Shown here piece by piece: positions 10,685 through 21,924 of a stretch of DNA of 64,000 nucleotides (position 1 is its first letter; every line of letters starts with the position of its first letter). The DNA is taken from positions 106,858,334 to 106,922,333 of the forward strand of contig NC_091127.1 in NCBI RefSeq assembly GCF_040183065.1, given 5' to 3'. This DNA is from Periplaneta americana. Its lineage: Eukaryota; Arthropoda; Insecta; Blattodea; Blattidae. The translations under genes were made by a program, and so were the position numbers. The notes under the pieces are model-generated. The model was given only the letters and a program-made list of their open reading frames with translations, had not been told where the DNA came from and did no database searches.

Positions 10685-12883
10685 TAGGCTCCGTATTCCA
10701 GCTACCTAAAGACTGAAGTTAAAGATACCGTGGGTATATAGTACGCCGAACATAGGTAATGCAACGGATAAGGATATAAACAAACACGTCATCACTGCGT
10801 GTTCGTGGGGTACAGTCAACTCTCGACATTCTGAAGCTACTGTATACTGGTAAACACATGCTTGAGCCGTGATGTTCATTTTCGTCGTGATCTTTGTAGT
10901 GAATAATAACGTGCATTCGTAAGTTACGGAACTTGAATATATGCGGATGTCAGTTGAAATGATTTTATATTGCAAGAAATTCTTTCAGTAGAAAATGACG
11001 TTATTGGTGCATGATGTAGTACAAGATATTCCTATTGTCTGATTTTTTTTGTTTTTTTTTGTTTTTTGTTTTTCATTAGGATATTACGTACATATAATTA
11101 TGTCGCTCGTCACTGAAAACCCACTAATTTTCTATGTACTTTTCTAGAAATTCTCGAAAATGTAGATTATTAAATTTATTAATTGGGATGTTGGCACTGA
11201 ACATCATGGTAGGCTGCACAAATCCACGCTAAACGTCAAATTAATATTTTCAAATTTTGATGGTATTGGTTCTTTTGGATTAAGTTCAACACACTTCCAT
11301 GCCGTTTGGTATTGCAGTGTCTTTCAGTGCACTGTTTTTGTCATTTTTACGTTTAATTTTACACAGTTTAGGCTATATGTAATGTTTATATTGATTGTGA
11401 AAGTATTAGTCCAAATATCGTCAACTATGCCCTACAATATTACACGCTTAAGCGTCTTACCTAAGGCATTTTACCTCTGCAATGAACCTCCAATCAGCCA
11501 CAAAGATATAGTTATTTAAATAATACGACTAATAAGAGCAGTGACAATGACTGCGAACCGGTTTTGACTTCTAGAGCAGTCATGTCTATTCATGCCCCTA
11601 GGAGCAAGCGCGCGCTTTAGAGCTCAGGAGAGCCTGAGAACTTTACAGCGGAAAGGAAAGAGACAGACGAAAGAGGTAGTATATGCCGCTTGGTCGAGCT
11701 ATATTCAGGGATGGCCAGCACTGATTCAATGGATAAAGGGAAGAGAACTTATTAAAACTGTATCCATGTTAATTTTTAGATTTGTCTGAGAAGTATAAGT
11801 GCATTATAAGTATGAAAGTTTTAATTTTAAATTTTTCAAAAGTTTTAAATTTTTTTATTCAAAAGAAATATTTTCTCAACTTTTTTTTATAGAAAAGTGA
11901 AATTTTCAGATATAGGCCTATTTACAGTATTTAGTAGCCTTACAGAATGTTTTCGTAAATCTAATATACCGTAAATACGTATTACTGAAGATAGTGTACT
12001 GAAATTTTTGAAAATATTCGAATGGAAATTGTTTGTAAGGAAATGAATTAACAAAGCAACTACTGTTGCATCATAATCAAAAGATACGTGCCCATGTGTT
12101 GTAAAAATGCCAGCTCTGTAGCTTCAGCACATTTCGAAAAAATAATTTAATATTCTGATGACAGGAAGTTGCTCACCAATATCACCTTAAAAGCATAATG
12201 CGATAAGAGTTTTGTTATGGAATATTAGTTACACTTAAAACATATACGGCACCTAGGTAACTTTTCTTTGTACTGAAATATTGTTTTGATTGGTTTATTG
12301 ATTACTTTTATAAGGCTAAAGGTACCATCAATATCAGTCCCAACTTATCATGTCATACTCAGTCTTTTTTTGGGGGGGGGGGATATCACTTTCTTTATGA
12401 ATAATGTGTTTCATCCATATAGTACAGTATAGTTGTACTGCTATGGAATTTATGTGAATATTCCTTCTTAAGTCTTTATTATGTTATTAACAATTAAAAC
12501 ACAACTGCAATATTAAGAAATTGGTATTAGTACTTTTCGTTTACAGACAATATAGATAATATCAAACAGAAAGAAGGTATATACAAATAACGACATAAAA
12601 TTTCATGTTCCGTTTGAAGTTTGTACACCACTGTTTTCTTAATCCAACAGGCTGCTTATTCATATACACAACCCTTCTTCTTTCCATACTTAGCCATTGA
12701 TGCCCGCGCACGACGTCAAGGTCAGAAAATGCGCTTGCTTTGACATCACTGTTCTAGAGGAAGAGGGCAGAGGATGCATAACTATTTTGTATACGAACGT
12801 CCTGTACCTGCGCTGTGACGTCACATATACTTCAAATCAAGCAACCTCATTCCAGTTTATAGGCAGCTGAAATACGGAGCCTA
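10685..12883. mobile_element. hAT-type non-autonomous element, 2.2 kb, with 8-bp TSD
   Basis: Left terminus TAGGCTCCGTATTCCAGCTA and right terminus (inward) TAGGCTCCGTATTTCAGCTG. It is flanked by GTTATGAG at 10677-10684 and again at 12884-12891, an exact 8-bp target-site duplication. It interrupts dispersed repeat D, whose uninterrupted copy at 21650-21915 acts as an empty site. An 8-bp duplication suggests hAT, although the termini lack the usual CA start. Only short spurious frames inside. The right part (11585-12790) is found again at 13990-15320. A G-run lies at 12372-12382 and a CRE palindrome near 12814-12825. Confidence 0.85.
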
Positions 12884-13105
12884 GTTATGAGGCAGTACAT
12901 CTCACTTGACTATATATGTCAGAGGAATGACAATTGTATGCATCTGAAGTTTGATTAGTGTAATATGTCGCTAGTCGGCGATGTATGCAATGAAAAGGGA
13001 AAGGAACTGGCCATCTTACTCCATTATCTGCTGGCCTAGTTGCCTCATAAGTGCTGCCATGTTGGTGTCACTTGTGAGGTTCAAACCTGCCGTAACATTG
13101 AGTTG
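12884..13105 (+). repeat. Dispersed repeat D, right half (interrupted copy)
   Basis: Matches 21695-21915: 'gtacatctcacttgac', 'gtcggcgatgtatgcaatg', 'gcctcataagtg', 'tcacttgtgaggttca'. Together with 10645-10684 it reconstitutes the repeat. Class unknown. Confidence 0.88.
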
Positions 13106-13985
13106 CTTGCAGCAAATTTTGTACTTTTTTTTTCGTTAAATGAGTATATAAAAAGTTATACGCAATATTCCGTGCTTCATTAACACTCATATATGGTATA
13201 TATATTTTTTGTCTTTACTATTGTACTTAAGAAGGTAACCACTATTGGCGTACGAAAAAGAATTAACAGCTCTTAAATCGAACTAATCATCCTGTACGAT
13301 GTTTTCGACTGAGACGAAAATGTTGGGTATAAAATATTTTGTTGCGAGGCTCTGGAAATAGTAATTATTATATGGTACAAGTTGACCGGTCGTTAAAGTG
13401 TCTTGTAATAGGAAGTAAGGGGCGCAGGGAGGGGGCACGAACAGTTAAGATCCTGTTGCTTAGCAACGCCTCGTGACTTGATTCTCAAATGCAATAATCA
13501 TCTTCCGGCCAAAACAAACAAATGAACACCGCATAACGGGACTCTCGTAGACGGTCCGTGTTTTCTCAGTAACCTACATTACTTCTTAATTTTCCGATAA
13601 TTTTCTGTGAAACAGTAGAAAGTAGCTTCTTGTGTGTTATGTTCGACGCGTGTCCGTCTGTGTATACTCGTTTTGTAGACGAGGGAAGATAATATTTTGT
13701 TTAACGTTGTGTGCACCTACAGAGTTATTCCAGAGAAGAAAATCTAATAAGTGATATTATCGCGATGAAGGAGCAATGGTGGAATTAAAATAACAATGAA
13801 GTGCTCAGAGAAAAACTGGGCCTATCCTTTAGCAATTACAACATTCCGAACATAAAAATCGGTGTTGGTTAATTTGTTTGTGAGTCGGTGGGTCTGTCTG
13901 TCTGTCTGTCTGTCTGTCGATCACTCAATCGATCGGTCGACGGCTGATGTCTTGATCTGTTGATGTCGGTTGGTTTAATTTCATT
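13105..13985. other. Repeat-free stretch containing an X-box
   Basis: No transposon or shared repeat is seen apart from a short TCTG microsatellite (13892-13918). The part from about 13400 to 13740 is richer in G+C and CpG than average. No open frame with a motif was found; an ATG at about 13765 opens only six codons. It could hold a promoter or untranslated exon, but nothing proves it. Confidence 0.35.
13455..13467. promoter_or_regulatory. Perfect palindromic X-box (RFX-type site)
   Basis: GTTGCTTAGCAAC is a perfect 13-bp inverted repeat fitting the RFX-factor X-box form (GTTGC(Y) spacer (R)GCAAC). In animals such sites lie upstream of ciliary and some other genes. The surroundings are G+C-richer and repeat-free. 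A chance match cannot be excluded. Confidence 0.4.
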
Positions 13986-13989
13986 GCTT

Positions 13990-15320
13990 ATAGCAATCAT
14001 GTCAAAAGATGCCCATAGGCGCAAGCGCGCGCTTTAGAGCTCAGGAGAGGTAGCTATGCCGCTTGGTGGAGCTATATACAGGAATGGTCGATGTTTTCGC
14101 ACATTTTCAAAGGTACTTCCTTCTCCTTCAATGCACTGTTGCGCTCGGGCGTAAATCGAGCTCATCGCTCGGGAGAGTTGCATGTGGCTCTTCTTTATGC
14201 CGCATCCAAAATACGGTCGATTAGCGCCTCTCTCGTTTCCCCGTTCCTTTGCTATATATAGGGATGGCCAGCACTGATTCAATGGATAAAGGGAAGAGAA
14301 CTTATTAAAACTGTATCCATGTTAATTTTTAGATTTCTCTGAGAAGTATAAGTGCATTATAAGAATGTAAGTTTTAATTTTAATGGTCGTTTTTCATAAG
14401 TTTGCTCTTTTATTCAAAAGGAATATTTTCTCATTTTTTTTTACGGAAAAGTGAAATTTTCAGATGTGTTTATTTAGTAGCCTTACAGGTACTGAAACAA
14501 TGTTTTGGTAAATCTGATATATCGTAAATACGTATTACTGAAGATAGTGTATTGAAATTTTGAAAATATACTCATGGAAAATGTTTGTAAGGAAATGAAT
14601 TAAGAAAGCAACTACTGTCACATCATAAACAAAAGATATGTGTCCATGTGTTGTAGAAACCTCATCTCTATAGCTTCAGTAGACTTCGAGAAAATAATTT
14701 AATATTCTGATGATAGGAATTTGCTCACCAATATCACCTTAAAAGCATAATGCGATAAGAGTTTTGTTATGGAATATTAGTTACACTTAAAACATATACG
14801 GCACCTAGGTAACTTTGCTTTGTGCTATAATATTGTTTTGGTTAGTTTATTGATTACTTTTATAAGGCTAAAGTTACTATCAATATCAATTTCAACTTAT
14901 CATGTCATATTCAGTCTCCTCCTTTGGGATATCACTTTCTTTATAAATGATGTTTCATTCACTTAGTACAGTATAGTATAGTGGTACCAATATGGAATTT
15001 ATGCGAATATTCCTTCTTAACTCTTTATTAGAATATGTTATTAAAGTTTAAAACACGACTGTAATATTAAGAAATTGGTGTTAGTACTGTTGTTTTAAAG
15101 ATAATATAGATAATATCAAACACAAAGAAGCCATATAAAAATAACGACATAAAATTTCACGTTCCGTTTGAAGTTTGTGCACCACTGTTTTCTTAATCCA
15201 ACAGCCTGTTTATTCAAATACATAATCCTTCCTTCTTCCATAACTAGCGCTTGATGCCCGCGCACGTCAAGGTCAGAAAAATGCGCTTCCTTTGACTTCA
15301 CTGGCTTATAGGATGCATTC
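13990..15320. repeat. Second partial copy of the 2.2-kb hAT-type element
   Basis: Near-identical over long blocks to 11585-12790 in the same orientation. Shared blocks include 'caagcgcgcgctttagagct', 'gggatggccagcactgattc', 'agcataatgcgataagagtt' and 'tttaggatgcat'-type ends. Neither terminus of the element is present, so it is a fragment or an older deleted copy. It carries about 180 bp of extra sequence at 14078-14258 that copy A lacks. Confidence 0.9.
14078..14258 (-). pseudogene. Mariner-type transposase C-terminal fragment inside the hAT copy
   Basis: This insert is nearly identical to 18028-18200. The minus strand reads KKSHMQLSRAMSSIYARAQQ then CIEGEGSTFENVRKHRP, like the extreme C-terminus of the IS630-Tc1-mariner transposases that end '..R...CI...GG.FE..'. 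It is flanked by a near-repeat of 'gctatata(c/t)agg(a/g)atgg', which suggests an insertion with short duplication or a repair event. The matching segment at 18 kb lies inside a mariner-like element. Confidence 0.5.
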
Positions 15321-15329
15321 AACTATTGG

Positions 15330-17045
15330 CCTATTTTAGTTTGGAAATGTGAAAATCGGATTCCTGTAGGACAGAAAACTTTACTTTTTGTTTAAGTTTA
15401 TTGATACAAGCTTTAACATCTATGGTCATATTGCGTGTGTAGGATCTTTAGGTATATCAGTAGATCGTTGACTATTATTGAGTTTCTGTTTCTACTGTCG
15501 TGTGTAGTAGATGACTTTGTGTCCATGCAACTGATCTAGATTTTATTTTAATGTTTATTATATTGATGATTAAGGTGGTGACGAATCATGGTACGTAGAT
15601 TCCCAATCCGGTATTTGCTTTTGAGGGAAACTATGAAAACTCCAACAACGGATAGATTCTTCTTACTGGCAAGAAGCGAGGATGAGCCTTTTAAGGGTAT
15701 TTCACTTCTCCTGAACTTTATAATTTCATGTCATTACACATAAAATTACGGTGCAGAGTTCTGTACTAAGTTCGGTGATACCAGATGGGATGATCATTCA
15801 GATGTATATTTGTTGCATTTCCAATAAATTTTTCAATGATAGCCTACCTAACTAGTGTTTCTATTAAAGAAAAAATTTAAATAAATATAAATATTCATTT
15901 AGAATTGATTAGAAGGCCGATTATTAAAGCCTGGTTGGGACGGCTATCAAATATCTATTTTCAATTATCAACAATATTCTCGTAAATTAAATTAAATAAG
16001 TCACGTGTGTGACATTACTAAAAGAAGTTGCTCTTGAAGTGTCAAGTACTAGTGTTACGTCAATTATAGGTGTTTTTGTCGTAAATGATGTTCTCATAAT
16101 GCACAACATACTAATGCAATTCACGTTTATTTCTTTCTACCCTAGAAGCACCACGTAAGTTTCCATGGAAAAAAAAAGATAAATCCATATTGAACGTGTT
16201 TCTTTCCTTACAGTTAAGTTAAAGATTAAGTAACGAATAAAATATTGCTCCTGCATCCGTTTGTAATCAAAGATATGGGCGTGAAATCTGTTAAGTAATA
16301 TCGGATCATTAGGTTATGTATGGCATTAAATATTCATCAACTCTGGGAAGTCGTCTGGCTTGATTTACTCGCTGTCTTGGAAGCCTTGTTGGCTTGTCAA
16401 TAGAGAGGACGGCCTTGAATGCGCATGAAGGTTAGTTCTGTCTGGTGATTGGTAACAGTGTTGTTAAATGCTACTAATTTTGAATATTAATATGGGCCTA
16501 AGTACTTGTTAACATGTCAGTCCCGATTTGTTTTTTTATGTTTGAGATCATGTTGATTAATCTGCTTGCTTCATCAGGATTAACAAGTACCATACAAATG
16601 TATTATATATGTGATATTTTAAAATGTAGTATAAATATTACGTTTTAATTATAAAACTTACTTGAATATAACAAAATGAATGTCATTCATTTCATTCATT
16701 TATCTTACTTCATTACTGTTCTCCAACCAGGAGATTAACCGTGAAAGGAATGTGCTTACTATTGCGTCATCTATTGGAGAGAAGTAGATAGATAATATTA
16801 CCGTTATAACGTCAGTTTAAAATACATGCGCTCTCCTGCATATGTTATTTCCTGTATGGAGAGATTAAAAGACCAGGAGGTTAACCGTGATCTAATTTTG
16901 TAACTAGGGTACCTAGTATAAGTATGTGTGTATCAGTGTTATCGTTTGTGGTTTGAGAGTTAGCCAATGGAGATGCGTGTACCCACGTGTGTGACCTTAT
17001 GACGTCAACATTCATTCACAGCATTACCCCGCTGCGTCTCATTCC
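15330..17045. other. Unannotated stretch
   Basis: AT-rich and without an open frame of note. A direct repeat 'accaggag(a/g)ttaaccgtg' occurs at about 16727 and 16872, and its core CAACCAGGAGA recurs inverted near 17060. This could be the debris of a small inverted-repeat element (16720-17070), but the evidence is too thin to call. Confidence 0.4.
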
Positions 17046-17725
17046 CCTGAGACTTTCTCCTGGTTGAAGTACAGTATCTCCACTCTTTCTTATTTTTTTT
17101 CCCTTATGTTTTAATTTATTTAAAGTTTCTTATCTATTACATTTGTTCCGTTTCTTCAATTCCATTTCCTCCTTACTTTTATAATTAAATCATCACTCTT
17201 CTCTCTCCATGTCTTTCTTCTTTTCTTCCCTCACTCTTCGTCTTTCCCTTGTGTTTGTCATTCTTTTATTTGTCATATTTCCTTTCCATTATTTTATATT
17301 ATTATTTTCTTTTTTATTCCCTTCTCTCATTGCATTAGTATAGTACTTCTCATTAATAAAATTTTCTTCTCTTTGTTATGAGTTTCTTTGATTTTCTTGT
17401 TTTTTTTTTGTTTCTTTCCTAATTCTTTCTGTTTTGCTCCTCTCTCCTCCTATCCTTTCCCTTATATTCTTTGTCTCCTATTTACATTGCCTTTATATCT
17501 TCACACCTTTACATCTGCTTTCCCTTTAATTGCTCTTGCTTTCCTTTTCCTGCCACCCTCTCTTTCTTCACATCTTTAGTTCTCTTTCTTCTCTTATACT
17601 TTTTTCTCTTCTCCCTCCACTTACACCATTCATTTCCCTAGTTTTGCCCTTTCTGCTGCTGCCTCTTCTATTGCTATTGGTCCTCTATTTCGTTTTGTTC
17701 CTCTTCCTTTTTTTCCAAGTACACC
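17045..17725. repeat. Polypyrimidine tract, about 680 bp
   Basis: The plus strand is almost entirely C and T (TTCC, CTTT and TCTC mixtures) with few purines. The two 63-79 codon frames here encode only L, F, S and P runs and are artefacts of composition. Confidence 0.85.
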
Positions 17726-17795
17726 ACATGAAACAAGTCTTATGTTTGCTAAAATACGAGTATGTATGACTCTCCTTTAATAATTAGGCTATATA

Positions 17796-18759
17796 CAGGG
17801 TGATTCATGAGGAAAGGTAAAAAATTTAGGGTGTGAGTTCTGAAGTCAGTCTGAGTCAAAAAGTTCATATGAATATGGGTCCGTTTTCGAACGGTTACGG
17901 AGATATGGCTCTTTGATTTCACAAAAACTTCTGGGATTCCACTGTACTAACTCGCATTTAGAGATAGATAACGGACAAATTTAAAGTTTATATTCACGTA
18001 TGCATACATACCTAATATTCTAGAAGTCGGGGTCGATGTTTTCGCACATTTTCAAAGATACCTCCTTTTGCTTCAATGCACTGTTGCGCTCGGGCGTGAA
18101 TCGCGCTCATCGGTCGGTAGAGTTGCACGTGGCTCTTCTTTATGCCGCATCCAAAATAGGTCGATTAGCGCCTTTCTCGTTTCCCCGTTCCTTTGCTATA
18201 CCAAGTCTTTAATCCAAATCCATAGACAGTAAATATTCTTCGATATGGTACCCTTCTGTTCAGAAAGCGTCGTTCATATTCAGCGACGGCACGCAAGGTA
18301 CTTCCATCGCAAAAACCATAAACATACATAATATCGACGTATTCTGTAATCGAAAATGTATAAGGAATCTTGAAAAACATAGCTTAACAGTTCCGATAAC
18401 TGTACCTGTATAACTACTGTACTGTAGGCAGCTGACTGAACTGCTGTGAACTGATAAGTGATGGCGTATTTGTTGTGACATTTGTAATGCCCTACCACCC
18501 GATTTGTTTCTCTTATCCACGTCGCTCACAATGCAGATTCCAATGTTACGTCATTCATTGCGATCGGTGACTTTGTCTCACGTTAGCAGCATATGGTAAC
18601 GTCTGATTCACATTGGGGCGAGACGTTTTACCAAAAAAAAAAATGCATCTAGCTCCGCCATCATTCGAAAACTGACCTATGTTCATGTGAACTTTTTCAC
18701 TCAAAATGGCCTAAGATATCGTATCCTAAATTGTTTACCTTTCCTCGTGAATTACCCTG
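17796..18759. mobile_element. Mariner-like DNA transposon, 964 bp, long inverted termini
   Basis: Termini CAGGGTGATTCATGAGGAAA (left) and CAGGGTAATTCACGAGGAAA (right, inward), with TA on each side (17794-17795, 18760-18761). The inverted similarity continues for about 105 bp, to 'ccgttttcgaa'/'cagttttcgaa'. A broken transposase lies on the minus strand. The TA target and transposase type place it in the IS630-Tc1-mariner superfamily. Intact members are longer; the central part with the catalytic residues is missing. Confidence 0.85.
18028..18380 (-). pseudogene. Internally deleted mariner-like transposase
   Basis: From the start at 18380 the product begins with a helix-turn-helix region: EYVDIMYVYGFCDGSTLRAV, then AEYERRFLNRRVPYRRIFT. 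This matches the N-terminal HTH (DUF4817-like) of insect mariner-type transposases. After about residue 50 the frame leaves the family. From 18200 to 18028 it resumes as a C-terminal tail (QLSR-type, 'CIE.K.G.FENVRKH') with stops. The DDD catalytic core is deleted, so it cannot be active. Confidence 0.7.
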
Positions 18760-18761
18760 TA

Positions 18762-19560
18762 TAAGATATGTGTTTGATAAACTGTTCATATTATCATATG
18801 ATGTAAGCATAAAGTTGTATCTTCTGAAGGATCCCTAGTTTGTTTCGTTCTTGCCTAGATTACACCTGAAAACAATAGTCACGTATGGAATTAAATTCTT
18901 GTTTTGATGAGAGGAAATGCACAGAACAAGAGCAGCAACCAAGCCGACATAAATTAATGCGAGATGAAATGAAATACTGTATGTGATGCGCATTGCGAAG
19001 ACGCGGCATTATCGAATCAAGCCTGATCTCCCGGGTCATGCATATTCGGTATGCAGACAGCATCTTCTACTTCTGCACTTCTTTCTCCTGTCGAGCGAAA
19101 ATTGCAACCGTACAGTTGTGGAAATAGTTTTATGGCAATTAATATCTAAGAATTAACTTATTTGATCTGATCGATTCACAAAAAGAGAATTAGCCTATAC
19201 ATTATTTGTAATTCATTTAGTCAGTGATTTGACTCATTGTCAGTCAGATGATGGACTTGTATCACAGGCACAAGAGTTCGATTATCACAAAATTTCTTCC
19301 TTAATTAATTTCTTTACTTCCTTTCAGCTTACCGTGTCCTCTTTATTTCATTCTTCTCTATTCCTTTCTTTGTCTTTCTTCTTTATTCCTTATCTTCTGT
19401 TACTTGAAATATGTTGCTAATGGTACCCTTAATTTAACTAGGAACGATCTTTACAGCGGAAACGTGACAACAACGCTTGACATTGCAAGTACTGATGCGT
19501 GGAAAATAAAATATCACAGCACAAAGGCTTCGACCGGCTATGAAATTAACACGCAAACTA
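18762..19560. other. Unannotated stretch
   Basis: No shared repeat and no coding motif seen. Short frames only. Confidence 0.5.
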
Positions 19561-19589
19561 TATCCAATTCGACAGGAAGCTGAATCAAC

Positions 19590-19690
19590 CCCGGGGTCGT
19601 TGTGGAAGTTTTGACAACGTGAAAACTCCCGGGCTCTCCAGTCCGTTGTAGGCTGCTCTCCTAACTGAGCTACCAGGTGGCCATATTAAC
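19590..19690 (-). mobile_element. tRNA-derived SINE head, fragment
   Basis: The minus strand has an A-box context 'ggtagctcagttaggagagc' followed by 'ggactggagagcccgggag', the same layout as the SINE at 48680-48954. The B-box is decayed and the body missing. Confidence 0.6.
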
Positions 19691-19694
19691 AGTA

Positions 19695-20535
19695 ATGCAC
19701 GAAAATGTACTGAACGTTCATAAAGGAAAAAAATCTGTTATCCGACCTTGTGTGATGCTTTAAAATTTAAATCGTCAAGAGAGTTGACACGCTCTAGCAC
19801 CCGCTCGCTCTCTATTGACAAAACATGCATCGCGCGCCAGCGTTTGTCACCAGGCGATGACATCATCGCACGCAGCTGTATAATGGCATGTGTGGCAACG
19901 AGCCGACCATCGGCCCAGCTGGAACAATCAACTTAAGTTGATTACATTTTTATCACTTCTTGAAAGTCAGATTTTGCAACTCGAGAAATGAATACTTGTA
20001 TCACATTCACGACAATACCAGACATCATCAGACATTCCTGATATCTGCACTTAAAACGTTTTACTCCTGTCGTCATCGTCTGTCTGTTTATCAGTATTTG
20101 CCTACTGTCGGTGACTCAGAAGAAGACGAGAGCGGACTGAGGAGGAAGGGATGTGAACAGATAACGTACGACAACACGTCCAATATTTGTACTGCAGTAA
20201 GCGGAAACATTAGGTCTCCTTCTGTTCAACTTAGCTTTAATTTCCATATGCATTGTGTCTCATGTTTCCTGCACGAGTAATAACCTGGCTACTAGGATGC
20301 TTATCTGAGCGATGTTTATAATAATCAACAGCGATAGTCAAGGCCACATTCTTTCCGCTCGTCTTCTCCTGAGTAACGGACAATACTTGAGTTACGGCTT
20401 CTACCGTAGGCGGTAGGCGCCTACTATATGAGTGCTTCGAACTCACTCATTTTGAATTTTTGTACTAAAATTAATTTCAATTTCACTTTCATGTCACAGT
20501 AGCATAAAAAATAATCATTTTGTTGGATCATTTAA
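19695..20535. other. Unannotated stretch
   Basis: Two plus-strand frames (62 and 106 codons, 19748-20280) have no recognised motif and no codon-use signal I can judge. CpG-containing patches occur at 19790-19910. A perfect palindrome GTAGGCGCCTAC lies near 20414. Confidence 0.4.
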
Positions 20536-20537
20536 TG

Positions 20538-20650
20538 CAGTGGTTCTCAAAGTGGGGTCTGTGAACCTCCGGGAGTCCCTGAAGCTCTTTCTGGGTTCCA
20601 CGAATATTCTGGATAGAGAAAATTATTCTTCTTTCAGAAGGGATTTTATC
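20538..20650 (+). mobile_element. hAT (Charlie-like) terminal fragment
   Basis: Begins CAGTGGTTCTCAAAGTGGGG, the classic terminus of Charlie-type hAT elements, followed by 'tgaacctccgggagtccctg'. The other end is not found; the fragment fades at 20650-20720. Confidence 0.65.
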
Positions 20651-20824
20651 TATTATTCAACGTGGCATTGATGTCAGAAGCCCAATAAGCCTTTGTTGAA
20701 ACAACTTAAAAATGCGTTCATTGTTGTCGACAGCCTCGTGTATTATTAAACGATGAAAAAAACTGTTGTAAGAACGAATTTTTTAGTTCCGAAATAAGCT
20801 GTATTACTGTCTAGCCAGGAAGTC

Positions 20825-21360
20825 AAAAGGAGGATAACAATGGCCAAGGAAGCTTTTAGTAGGAAAAGGAGCATCTTCTGTGGACCTCTAGAAAAAGAAC
20901 TAAGGATGAGACAAGTGAAGTGTTTTGTATGGAGTGTGGCATTGTATGGGGCAGATGCAGAAACATGGACATTACGACAAAGTGAAGAGAAGCGAATAGA
21001 AGCATTTGAAATGTGGATATGGAGAAGAATGGAACGTGTGAAGTGGACAGACAGAACAGAAATGAAGCTGTCTTGGAAAGAGTGGCTGAAGAAAGAATGA
21101 TGCTGAAACTGATCAGGAAGAGGAAAAGGAATTGGCTGGGTCACTGGCTGAGAAGAAACTGCTTACTAAAGGATGCACTGGAAGAAATGGTGAACGGGAG
21201 AAGAGTTCGGGGTAGAAGAAGATATCAAATAATAGACGACATTAATATATAAGTTATGACTCATATGTGGAAACAAAGAGGAAGGCAGAAAATAGGAAAG
21301 GCTGGAGAAAGCTGGGTTTGCAGTGAAAGACTTGCCCTTGGGCAGAACACTGAATGAAAA
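20825..21360 (+). pseudogene. LINE reverse transcriptase C-terminus, copy 2
   Basis: Frame 1 (20840-21050) reads KCFVWSVALYGADAETWTLR then EEKRIEAFEMWIWRRMERVK. After a 1-bp deletion near 21055 the protein continues in the next frame as NEAVLERVAEERMMLKLIRK, LGHWLRRNCLLKDALEEM and RRVRGRRRYQIIDDINI. The deletion is visible by comparison with the copies at 46400 and 3400, which read 'acagacagaataagaaatga'. The A-L-Y-G-.-E-T-W block is the standard motif after the RT domain in RTE/CR1-like LINEs. The 3' end is TGAATGA followed by ATGT repeats. Confidence 0.88.
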
Positions 21361-21408
21361 TATGTATGTAGCCAACAATACATTACATTTTGAACATTTA
21401 ATTTAGTA

Positions 21409-21445
21409 ATGTATGTATGTATGTATGTATGTATGTATGTATGCT
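21409..21445. repeat. ATGT microsatellite
   Basis: About nine ATGT units; a second short run occurs at 21536-21550. Confidence 0.9.
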
Positions 21446-21449
21446 TATG

Positions 21450-21530
21450 CATTTTGTGATGGGGTGAGTGTAAGAGAAGGCCCTATGTCCTTAACTCCGC
21501 CAATATAAATAAATAAATAAAAATTAATAA
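21450..21530 (+). mobile_element. LINE 3' end with AAAT tail
   Basis: 'gtgtaagagaaggcc' then 'ccttaactccgccaatataa' and AAAT repeats. The same 3' end closes the LINE at 52160-52220 ('gtaagggaaggccttatggc', 'gccaatataaataaatt'). Only the untranslated end is present. Confidence 0.7.
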
Positions 21531-21649
21531 ATAATATGTATGTATGTATGGTATGCATGGTATGAATGTATGTAGGTCTATGTGCATTATTATATTTTCT
21601 TCAGTGGTGTAATTGACTATATGTAAATAATTACTTAACATACTGTCTT

Positions 21650-21915
21650 GTTTACCTCTGATTGAGGTTCTGGCTGATTTGTACATCTATTATCAGGCAA
21701 TACATCTTACTTGACGATATATGTCAGAGGGAGAACAATTATTGTCGCCTTTGTATACATCTGAAGTCTGATTAGTGAAATAGTCGGCGATGTATGCAAT
21801 GGAGAGGGAAAGAAACTGGCCACCCTGCCTCATTATCTTCTGGCCTATTTGCCTCATAAGTGATGCTCTCTTGGTATCACTTGTGAGGTTCAGATCTGTC
21901 TTCGGACAGTTGACG
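21650..21915 (+). repeat. Dispersed repeat D, uninterrupted copy (empty site)
   Basis: Aligns to 10645-10684 plus 12884-13105 with the 2.2-kb element absent. The junction reads 'gtacatctattatcaggcaa', where the occupied copy has GTTATGAG duplicated. This confirms the insertion call. Confidence 0.88.
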
Positions 21916-21924
21916 CACTAAACA

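Noticed and set aside
17388..17769. Two plus-strand frames with hydrophobic L/F/P-rich products that look like membrane segments
   Set aside because: They result from the polypyrimidine composition.
20746..21144. 132-codon minus-strand frame
   Set aside because: It is antisense to the LINE fragment at 20825-21360, whose plus-strand frame carries real RT-tail motifs.
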